Assembly (NCBI GenBank): GCA_031280955.1
Contig: JAITGA010000035.1
Location: 1 to 33,354 of the forward strand
Reading direction: 5' to 3'
DNA: 33,354 nucleotides
From: Lachnospiraceae bacterium
Lineage (GTDB): Bacteria; Bacillota; Clostridia; Lachnospirales; Lachnospiraceae
The notes under the pieces are model-generated. The model did not search any database, was not told where the DNA came from, and worked only from the letters and a program-made list of their open reading frames with translations. The position numbers and the translations under genes are program-made. Each line of letters starts with the position of its first letter. The stretch's first letter is position 1. This document shows, piece by piece, positions 25,589 to 33,354 of this stretch.

Positions 25589-25617
25589 TTGAAAAAAATT
25601 TTCCCATATGAGATAAT
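25589..25617 (+). promoter_or_regulatory. Promoter of the sulfhydrylase gene
   Basis: TTGAAA (25589-25594) and GATAAT (25612-25617), spaced 17, about 44 bases before ATG 25661. No SAM riboswitch or T-box fits in the short leader. Confidence 0.6.
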
Positions 25618-25660
25618 CAGACTCAATTCAAGTAGTTGTCAAATAGTAAGCAGGAGAAAA

Positions 25661-26941
25661 ATGAAAAACCAAAAGCACAAATTTGAAACGCTTCAACTTC
25701 ATGCAGGACAGGAGAAACCGGAAACGGGAACAGGAGCAAGGGCAGTCCCGATATACGCAACGACTTCGTATGTCTTCGATGATTGCGCTCAGGCAGCAGG
25801 ACGGTTTTCGCTGACAGAACCGGGTTTTATCTATACACGCTTGGGGAATCCGACTACTGATGTTTTTGAGCAGCGGATGGCGGCATTGGAGGGCGGTGTG
25901 GGTGCGCTTGCCACATCATCAGGGATGGCAGCTGTCGCATATGCGGTGCAAAACATCACCACCATCGGACAAAATATCGTCTCTGACAAACGGATTTATG
26001 GAGGTACTTACAACCTCTTTGCCCATACGCTACCACAAAGCGGGATTACCACGACTTTCGTAGATGGTAGTATCCCGGAGAACTTTGCGAAAGCGATAGA
26101 TGAAAATACGAGGGCTTTGTTCATTGAAACGTTGGGAAATCCGAACTCTACCGTTACCGATATCGAAGCGATAGCGGCGATTGCCCACCAACACGGAATT
26201 CCGCTAATCGTGGACAGTACCTTGACCCCGCCGTGTGTGCTTCGCCCTATTGATTATGGCGCAGATATTATTGTACACTCAGCGACTAAGTTTATCGGCG
26301 GTCACGGTACGGCGGTCGGTGGCGTGATTGTTGACAGCGGGCGTTTCGATTGGGCGGCGAATGACAAGTTCCCTGGGTTGTCGAAGCCAAATGCCAGTTA
26401 TCATGGAGTGGTGTTCACCGAGGCAGTGGGTGAGCTTGCTTATATCATAAAAGCGCGGACTACCTTAATGAGGGATATCGGGGCAACCCCCAGTCCGTTT
26501 AATTCATTCTTGTTCTTGCAGGGTTTGGAAACACTTTCGTTCAGGGTAGAGCGGCAAACAGAAAATGCGCTAAAGGTGGTCAAATATTTGTCGAAGCAAC
26601 CACAGGTGGAGACGGTGAACCACCCTGCCCTCGAAAACCATCCCGATTACGCGCTTTATAATCGTTATTATCCGCATGGCGCAGGAACGATTTTTTCGTT
26701 TGACATCAAAGGCGGAATCGCCGAGGCAACCGCTTTCATTGACCGCTTGAAGCTCTTCTCGTGCGTGGCAGACCTTGCCATCGTGAAGTCGCTGGTGTCT
26801 CACCCCGCCACCACTACCCATTCACAACTGTCGCCTACAGAAATGGCAGAGCAATGTATCAAACCAACCACGATTCGCCTTTCCATCGGTGCAGAGCATA
26901 TCGATGATATTATTGCCGATATGGAGCAAGCGTTTAGGTGA
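25661..26941 (+). CDS. O-acetylhomoserine sulfhydrylase (PLP-dependent Cys/Met metabolism enzyme)
   Basis: A 426-residue enzyme of the Cys/Met metabolism PLP family. Its start (FETLQLHAGQEKPETGTGARAV) and the ETGTGARAVPIY region fit O-acetylhomoserine sulfhydrylases, which make homocysteine from O-acetylhomoserine and sulfide. The PLP lysine is Lys210 in HSATKFIGGHG, with GGTYNLF and the Asp of VDST as other cofactor contacts. An earlier in-frame start at 25586 would overlap the promoter; CAGGAG six bases before ATG 25661 fixes the start. Cystathionine gamma-synthase or methionine gamma-lyase is a less likely reading. Its GC-richer sequence resembles the chromosomal backbone. Confidence 0.92.
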   Translation: MKNQKHKFETLQLHAGQEKPETGTGARAVPIYATTSYVFDDCAQAAGRFSLTEPGFIYTRLGNPTTDVFEQRMAALEGGVGALATSSGMAAVAYAVQNITTIGQNIVSDKRIYGGTYNLFAHTLPQSGITTTFVDGSIPENFAKAIDENTRALFIETLGNPNSTVTDIEAIAAIAHQHGIPLIVDSTLTPPCVLRPIDYGADIIVHSATKFIGGHGTAVGGVIVDSGRFDWAANDKFPGLSKPNASYHGVVFTEAVGELAYIIKARTTLMRDIGATPSPFNSFLFLQGLETLSFRVERQTENALKVVKYLSKQPQVETVNHPALENHPDYALYNRYYPHGAGTIFSFDIKGGIAEATAFIDRLKLFSCVADLAIVKSLVSHPATTTHSQLSPTEMAEQCIKPTTIRLSIGAEHIDDIIADMEQAFR

Positions 26942-26976
26942 AGCAGGGAGGTTTCTTGGTTGGTGGGTGTGAAAAG

Positions 26977-27609
26977 ATGAAAGAGAGCGATGATATGTTA
27001 GACATAATAAAGAGACATAAGCTCATTTTGTTTTGTACAGCGTTGCTGTTCATGTTTGTTTGCTATTATTATGCAGCGATAAATCCGGTTTTGCTTAGGT
27101 GGGGTGACGACTTCCTACATTTTGGGACTTTTGCCGCCGATCCGATTCCCAGGATTGGACGCTGGAATGTTACTCGTCTATTGCCTGAAAACCTAATGCC
27201 GATAATGGGATATTTTTCCGCTTTTTTCATTTATCCTTTGGCAGGTGATTATCTAACAGCGGCGAGTATTGCACTTGCCATTGTGATGGGGTTATTTTTG
27301 TCAGCTTTGCTTCTGTCTTTTTATCGCCTCTTTATTTCTCTGTATAACGATAGAACGGCTTGCACAGCAGTCAGTATCATGATTATGGGTTTGTGCTTTG
27401 CTATGTTCAAGAGTAATGCGAGTAATAATGTACATTTGTTTTATGCATTTTCATATATTCTGGTATTCTTTTTTGTGATTCCGAATATTCTCAATTCTGT
27501 AATAGTCCTTACATTGATGAGGCGATATATAGTCAGCGGAAAATTAGCAATAAATGCAAACAAATTTTCGGGGGGGGGGCAAAATGGTCTGATGGATTCC
27601 TTCTTGTAG
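26977..27609 (+). CDS. Polytopic membrane protein, N-terminal part (frame broken at G10 tract)
   Basis: This frame encodes about 210 residues with five or so membrane segments and an early exterior loop with acidic residues (LLRWGDDFLHFG), as in GT-C-like or DUF6056-like membrane proteins linked to cell-surface glycans; the family is not certain. It runs into ten Gs at 27570-27579 and stops at 27607. The downstream frame continues the same protein. A G11 or G8 tract would fuse both parts into one protein of about 516 residues. Start is ambiguous: ATG 26977 (GGTGGG upstream), TTG 26956 (GGGAGG upstream) or GTG 26938, which overlaps the sulfhydrylase stop. Confidence 0.72.
   Translation: MKESDDMLDIIKRHKLILFCTALLFMFVCYYYAAINPVLLRWGDDFLHFGTFAADPIPRIGRWNVTRLLPENLMPIMGYFSAFFIYPLAGDYLTAASIALAIVMGLFLSALLLSFYRLFISLYNDRTACTAVSIMIMGLCFAMFKSNASNNVHLFYAFSYILVFFFVIPNILNSVIVLTLMRRYIVSGKLAINANKFSGGGQNGLMDSFL
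27570..27579 (+). repeat. Poly-G tract (G10), candidate slippage site
   Basis: Ten consecutive Gs inside a membrane-protein gene, exactly where the reading frame shifts. Long mononucleotide G runs mutate by polymerase slippage and serve as on/off switches in some bacteria. Confidence 0.85.
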
Positions 27610-28526
27610 GCATCTACTTTAGTATCTTTTCGATACAATATGCAGCATGGGTTTTGACGGTATTTGCGCTTTCGGTCTTGATATACAGGTTCTTCACTAA
27701 CTTCCGAACAAATGGTTCACGGTTATCCAAACTAAAACTCTTCGTTGTCGATATCATCAAAAATTTCAATATCATCATAGTAATAATAGTAACTATGATA
27801 ATAGCAATGGGTCTTGAGTTAACTAGCGGACGTTCAGCTGACACAGGACATGGTACTTATTTCGGTTCGGTATTTAGTATAGAGTTCATAAAAAGAATCG
27901 GTGAAGCGGCGAACTACATCTTTTTACACGTACGCTCGTTAAACAAATACATCTTTTTGATTATTGTGTTGTTAGGGTTGGTTGCTGTCATTCATTATTT
28001 TAGGAATAAGAAGCAGCAAAATGAAATGATGGTTATACTGGCGATTAAATGTATAGTTGCGGTGATGATTTTGTATCCGCTTCTCAGCGTTCTTTCAGCA
28101 AAAGTGGGAATGAAATATGTACAGGATATTCGTGGAGCTTATGGATTGTTTTTTTACGCTTTGATTTTTGTTGGTTTATATAGCTTGTATATATTAAAGG
28201 AAACTCGCTCTGCTCGGCTTTATTTCCCTTTTGTTCTAGTGGTAGTAATACTGGTTATATTAAACTCCAGAAATCCATATACAGTTATCACGCCGCCAGA
28301 AAAAGGAGAAGTAGCATTTATATTTCATTATGTACCTTTACTTGTTGAAGCAGATGAAAGGGGGTATACAGATATATTTTTGTATGTCCCGGAAGTTGCC
28401 GAAGCGGAGCAAGACCTCAACTGGATAGCAGATACATTACATAAACACAAAGTTACTACTAGGCGTATAACGATAACCAGGGAGTTGAGTGGGGATGGAA
28501 GTATCTATTATGTGCCGAGAGAGTGA
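27579..28526 (+). CDS. Polytopic membrane protein, C-terminal part (continues 26977 frame)
   Basis: This frame is open from the G10 tract onward. It reads AKWSDGFLLVGIYFSIFSIQ and then several membrane segments, matching the texture of the preceding part. A soluble C-terminal portion (about 70 residues after TVITPPEKGEVAFIF) ends at TGA 28524. The first usable start codon inside is a TTG at 27654 with no convincing ribosome binding site, so this part is probably not translated unless the tract length changes. It is therefore read as the rest of one interrupted gene rather than a separate gene. Confidence 0.72.
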   Translation, partial: AKWSDGFLLVGIYFSIFSIQYAAWVLTVFALSVLIYRFFTNFRTNGSRLSKLKLFVVDIIKNFNIIIVIIVTMIIAMGLELTSGRSADTGHGTYFGSVFSIEFIKRIGEAANYIFLHVRSLNKYIFLIIVLLGLVAVIHYFRNKKQQNEMMVILAIKCIVAVMILYPLLSVLSAKVGMKYVQDIRGAYGLFFYALIFVGLYSLYILKETRSARLYFPFVLVVVILVILNSRNPYTVITPPEKGEVAFIFHYVPLLVEADERGYTDIFLYVPEVAEAEQDLNWIADTLHKHKVTTRRITITRELSGDGSIYYVPRE

Positions 28527-28575
28527 GGGAGAAAATGTATTGATGTGGCAATATAATAAGAAACGGAGAGAAATA

Positions 28576-29815
28576 ATGTTAAAAAGAGGAGAAAAAAAGG
28601 AAAAAAAAAGGGGGGGGGGGGGTACAAGAACTAAACAATACTCTAAAGCATAGCTTTGGAAATGAACGCCCTTGGTTTACAGAGATAATCACCGGTCAAC
28701 TTTTTATGATGTCTCTTCTTACCATGTCGGCATTAGTAATACGTATTACGATGTTTCATCATATGTCCGGGGATATGAATCGCTTTCTTTTGAGGTGGGT
28801 AGACTTTATCCGTGAAAACGGTTATATGAGCTCCTTTGCTGACCGTTTTTCTGATTATGCACCATTATATCTATATTTGCTTACAGCGATTGCTTACTTC
28901 GATTTAGATACTGTTATATGGATAAAGATTATTTCGGTTGTATTCGATGTTGTATTGGCAATAGCGGTTTACAAGTTGGTCTCGCTTCGACAGGATTTAA
29001 AACCTATTGCTAAGAATATCGCATATGTTATCACTTTGTTTGTGCCAACAATATTGATGAATAGTAGTATATGGGGACAATGTGACAGTCTCTACACAGC
29101 ATTTGCGCTTTTTTCGATTTATTTTTTGCTAAAAGGCGAAAAACATCATTTAACAGCGATGATTTTCTTGGGTTTTGCCTTTGCGTTTAAGCTACAGACG
29201 ATATATTTACTGCCACTTTTCCTTGTCTATATTTTAGAGGGTAAATTAAAATGGTACAAATGTCTGATTGTTCCGGCAGTCTACGTACTGACAATTATTC
29301 CTGCAGTATTAAGTGGTGCGAGTTTCATGGGTGAACTGCTTGTGTATGTAGGACAAGCAAGTGAAGCAAGTCAAGTAAGAGGATTGTACGTAAATTTCCC
29401 ATCATTATATACATGGGTGTCGAATGGAGTTGTTTCACCAACATTTGGTCTGGCAGGAGCCTTGACAGTCATATTTGCCGCATGTTCTCTTGCTGTTCGG
29501 GCAAAATTGATAGACAAAGGCGACGCTCTCAAATTCGTTTATCTCATGGCAGTTTTAATGCCGTTTGTAACACCAGGAGTACATGACAGACATTTATTTC
29601 CTGCTGATGCTCTCGCAGTAATTTATTTACTTGTTAATCCGAAACGTTGGTATGTTCCTATCTCTTTGTGGATGATTTCATATATACCATGTGCTGCGTA
29701 TCTATTTGATATAGTCAAAATTGACTTTGGATTACTTACAATCTTCTACTTTTTCATCGTTTTGCTATTGATAAAGGATGTTTTTGGTGATTATTTTCGC
29801 GAGAGGTTTTATTAG
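28576..29815 (+). CDS. GT-C-like polytopic glycosyltransferase, frame broken at G13 tract
   Basis: ATG 28576 has GGAGAG upstream and encodes MLKRGEKKEKKRGGGG before the G13 run (28610-28622). As given, that frame stops at 28651. With G12 (or G9 or G15) it joins the long frame VQELNNTLKHSFGNERPWF and on to 29815, giving about 412 residues. The body has about ten membrane segments and motifs of bacterial GT-C mannosyltransferase-like proteins: SGDMNRFLLRW, SDYAPLYLYLL, NSSIWGQCDSLYTAF and PGVHDRHLFPAD. Such enzymes move sugars from lipid carriers on the outer face of the membrane. Translation could start weakly at ATG 28706, within the first membrane segment. The acceptor is unknown. Confidence 0.8.
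28610..28622 (+). repeat. Poly-G tract (G13) after A9, candidate slippage site
   Basis: Nine As followed by thirteen Gs near the 5' end of the GT-C-like gene, at the point where its frame is lost. This is the second such tract within 1.1 kb. Confidence 0.85.
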
Positions 29816-29853
29816 TAAGAAAAGCGGTGAAGCAGGATGAAAGGCCATGGTTT

Positions 29854-29962
29854 CGTTATTGCGAGTAAAACTCCCGTCCTCATTATTGCGAATAAAACTC
29901 CCATCCTCGTCATTGCGAGTAAAACTCTCGTCCTCGTCATTGCGAGCGAAGCGAAGCAATCC
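29854..29962 (+). repeat. 27-bp tandem repeats ending in a REP-like unit
   Basis: Three 27-base units (29854-29880, 29881-29907, 29908-29934) with consensus CGTCATTGCGAGTAAAACTC plus YCGTCCT are followed by a REP-like unit (29935-29962: CGTCATTGCGAGCGAAGCGA, then AGCAATCC). Units differ by one to three bases. There are no spacers, so it is not a CRISPR array. The first unit plus the REP unit recur at 30228-30282. Confidence 0.85.
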
Positions 29963-29993
29963 ATATAATGAGATACATACGTACCTTTCATAC

Positions 29994-30152
29994 GCATATG
30001 TCATGGTGTTGATTTATCAATGGGTACGCTCTCGCTTCATACAAAACGTAGCGGTACATAAGGCGGCAGACCCATATAGCATGGGTCTATACACCACCTA
30101 AGTACCGACGTTTTGTAAGAACCCATTCAATAAATCACACCACGACATATGC
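29994..30152. repeat. 159-bp imperfect palindrome, MITE-like or structured RNA
   Basis: Outer ends GCATATGTCATGGTGT and ACACCACGACATATGC pair. Inner blocks also pair in order: TGATTTAT/ATAAATCA, AATGGGT/ACCCATT, TACAAAACGT/ACGTTTTGTA, GGTAC/GTACC and, at the centre, AGACCCAT (30068) with ATGGGTCT (30081). The left arm has a 13-base unpaired insert near 30026-30038. No transposase gene lies inside or nearby. Confidence 0.8.
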
Positions 30153-30227
30153 TGTTGAGCATCTGACTTTAGGTATATCTATTGTTTTCAATAATTATTT
30201 TTACTACGAGCAGAAATGCCACACTTT

Positions 30228-30346
30228 CGTCATTGCGAGTAAAACTCCCGTCCTCGTCATTGCGAGCGAAGCGAAGCAATCCATTTACTACGAGATGGAA
30301 CACCACGTTTTCGTCATTGCGAGGCGGTTTTACGCCGAAGCAATCC
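30228..30346 (+). repeat. REP-like repeat cluster
   Basis: One 27-base unit (30228-30254), a REP-like unit (30255-30282) and a GGCGG-type unit (30312-30346) nearly identical to 16654-16689. Each is preceded by similar flanks (TACTACGAG about 18-25 bases before), which suggests duplication of a larger segment. Confidence 0.82.
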
Positions 30347-30415
30347 ATTTATTGCCCTATAAAAATTTTAGAAAAAATTTTTAGAAAAATTTATGTAAAA
30401 TTTACAAATTTACGA

Positions 30416-30445
30416 TTGACAAACACGAAACAGAAGTGCTATACT
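30416..30445 (+). promoter_or_regulatory. rRNA promoter P1
   Basis: TTGACA (30416-30421) and TATACT (30440-30445), spaced 18, preceded by A/T tracts that resemble an UP element. Confidence 0.75.
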
Positions 30446-30646
30446 GAAAATCCGCCGCAAAAGAATGAGCTTGCGGTTAAGTAATTACAAAGTGATACCG
30501 ATATATGATGTGCGTTTGCTTTTTGAGCGAACAGAGAGTGCTTTAATAGTGTGTCGGTAACGCTTCGAAAAAGAAATTGAGAAATCCTGAGAATTGCCTC
30601 AAAAATTTTCTCAAAAAAATTTTTCAAAAAAATTTGTAAAAAAGTC

Positions 30647-30675
30647 TTGACTGCCTCTTTCAAGTGTGGTAGTAT
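30647..30675 (+). promoter_or_regulatory. rRNA promoter P2
   Basis: TTGACT (30647-30652) and TAGTAT (30670-30675), spaced 17, also preceded by A/T tracts (30601-30640). Tandem promoters are usual for rRNA operons. Confidence 0.75.
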
Positions 30676-30778
30676 GCAAAAGTTGCGTCTTATTGTGACG
30701 GTCTATGGTTAGCAGTGCACAATACGACAAAACGAAAGACTTGTACCATATTCATCTCGTGCTATTGAACGAAATGAA

Positions 30779-30808
30779 CGCTCCTTGACAACTGAACAGC
30801 AATGCAAC
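30779..30808 (+). promoter_or_regulatory. boxA-like antitermination site and 5' arm of 16S processing stem
   Basis: CGCTCCTTGACAACTGAAC resembles the rRNA boxA of Firmicutes. AACAGCAATGCAAC at 30795-30808 is perfectly complementary to 32515-32528 beyond the 16S 3' end, forming a 14-bp stem of the type cut by RNase III. Confidence 0.7.
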
Positions 30809-30931
30809 CCTGAAAATTCGTAGAGAATTATTCAGAACAGATGAAAACGGAAATACAAAATATTCCACGACCAGCGAAGCAATAACTAGTAATGTTAAAA
30901 CATAACTAGCGCAGAGCTAGTACGTAAAACT

Positions 30932-32693
<1,762 letters not shown>

Positions 32694-32837
32694 CATCCGG
32701 TGGCGATGCGCGTGGGGGTCACACCCGTTCCCATCCCGAACACGTAGTTGGACAGCTTGCTGTCTAACAGGTTAAGCCCCATGCGGCCGATGATACTGTA
32801 TTGGAGACGATATGGGAAAGCAGGTGGCTGCCGGATG
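32694..32837 (+). rRNA. 5S ribosomal RNA with an internal hairpin insertion
   Basis: The ends CATCCGG and CCGGATG pair as helix I, extended by GU pairs. The conserved GGTCACACCCGTTCCCATCC and CGAACACG are followed by GTTAAGC only after a 26-base insert. The total is about 144 bases, where about 117 is usual. It lies directly after 16S rather than after 23S. Confidence 0.88.
32745..32770 (+). other. Hairpin insertion within 5S rRNA (helix III/loop B junction)
   Basis: Between CACG and GTTAAGC, where relatives have GAA, the gene has 26 bases that fold as GTTGGACAG-CTTG-CTGTCTAAC: nine pairs with one wobble and a CUUG tetraloop. Confidence 0.8.
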
Positions 32838-32843
32838 TTTTTT

Positions 32844-32916
32844 GGGGGCGTAGCTCAGTTGGGAGAGCACTTCCATGGCATGGAAGGGGCCGAGAGTTCG
32901 AGTCTCTTCGTCTCCA
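32844..32916 (+). tRNA. tRNA-Ala(GGC)
   Basis: A 73-base cloverleaf: acceptor GGGGGCG/CGTCTCC with wobbles, D-arm GCTC/GAGC, anticodon stem CTTCC/GGAAG enclosing ATGGCAT (anticodon GGC), T-loop TTCGAGT. CCA is not encoded. It begins six bases after the 5S gene. Confidence 0.93.
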
Positions 32917-33048
32917 GCTCGTGAGAAGAGCGGGAATCGGCCTGATAGGTCGGTACATGGACTACAGCCACTACGAACGCTATTTGTATAAATATGACTA
33001 ATAATAATCATAGATGTCGAGAGGCGTTCACAACACTGACTTTGATCG

Positions 33049-33122
<74 letters not shown>

Positions 33123-33354
33123 TCGGCGAGATACTATCGCCGGGTAATAATTGCTTTTTCGCACATATGTATTTATTCATATGTGAAAAATGTTTCATGT
33201 TTGTAAAGCATTCATGTAAAGCATTCATGCTTTATCAAACTTGAGTCCGGTCTCAAATGTTTTACCTCAGTTACCGGATGAAGCCCACATGTTTGCCATT
33301 GGCAAACATGAGTCTGATATTTAGAATCTGCGCTTGCGCAAATTCTAAATTCAG
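33123..33354 (+). other. Spacer after tRNA-Ile with successive hairpins; 23S not reached
   Basis: Hairpins: CGGCGA/TCGCCG (33124-33142), CACATATG/CATATGTG (33162-33185), AAAGCA/TGCTTT (33218-33233), CATGTTTGCC/GGCAAACATG (33288-33310) and a long stem 33319-33350 with a CTTG loop and one mismatch. GTAAAGCATTCAT is tandemly repeated at 33203-33228. No gene is seen before the window ends. Confidence 0.65.

Noticed and set aside
25500..25660. SAM riboswitch or T-box before the sulfhydrylase gene
   Set aside because: The leader after the promoter is only about 37 bases and shows none of the conserved elements.
29854..29962. Possible CRISPR array
   Set aside because: Repeats are directly adjacent with no unique spacers, units diverge, and no cas genes are nearby.
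29847..30101. Open frame repeating SSLRVKLPSS and ending RAKRSNP
   Set aside because: It is a translation of the 27-bp repeats and REP-like unit; such frames are a known false-gene type, and no ribosome binding site is present.

Overview
The window reads as the chromosome of an anaerobic Clostridia-type Firmicute, probably uncultured. The 16S rRNA gene at 30932-32495 has Clostridia-like signatures (for example GACGGGGACCCGCAC and GGGTGTAAAGGGAGCGTAGACGG). Promoters are sigma-A type (TTGACA/TATAAT), ribosome binding sites are strong GGAGG types, and no tRNA gene encodes its CCA end. This placement comes from reading the sequence only; no database search was run.

Layout. (1) 1-2614, minus strand: two small helical proteins followed by a large RHS/YD-repeat protein that runs off the left edge. 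It looks like a polymorphic-toxin operon whose C-terminal toxin and immunity genes lie outside. (2) 2615-3042: divergent promoter region. (3) 3043-14045: a glycan-degradation locus with a GH4 6-phospho-glycosidase, a BadF/BcrA-type sugar kinase, a GH31 alpha-xylosidase, a GH3 beta-glucosidase, an AraC/YesN-type regulator and a GH29 alpha-L-fucosidase. None has a signal peptide. GH31, GH3 and GH29 together fit intracellular dismantling of imported fucosylated xyloglucan oligosaccharides; no transporter is in view. (4) 14071-16544: a DEDDh exonuclease with a Cys-rich tail and a convergent D,D-carboxypeptidase (DacF/PBP5 type). (5) 16545-25499: an AT-richer accessory stretch with a REP-like repeat, a small membrane protein, tRNA-Ser(GCT), a methyltransferase, a membrane-anchored peptide overlapping a radical SAM maturase, two membrane proteins with PstS-like binding domains, a GNAT acetyltransferase and orphan proteins. 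(6) 25661-29815: O-acetylhomoserine sulfhydrylase, then two multi-spanning membrane proteins, each knocked out of frame by a long poly-G run (G10 and G13). (7) 29816-30931: no protein gene; 27-bp tandem repeats, REP-like elements, a 159-bp imperfect palindrome and two strong tandem rRNA promoters. (8) 30932-33354: an rRNA operon in the unusual order 16S, 5S, tRNA-Ala(GGC), tRNA-Ile(GAT), with 23S not reached by the end of the window. The 5S gene carries an extra hairpin.

The most unusual signals are the two adjacent poly-G switch candidates, the 5S rRNA hairpin insertion with displaced 5S gene, the radical SAM/membrane-peptide pair, and two genes (AraC type and dacF) whose promoters predict transcripts starting exactly at the AUG.
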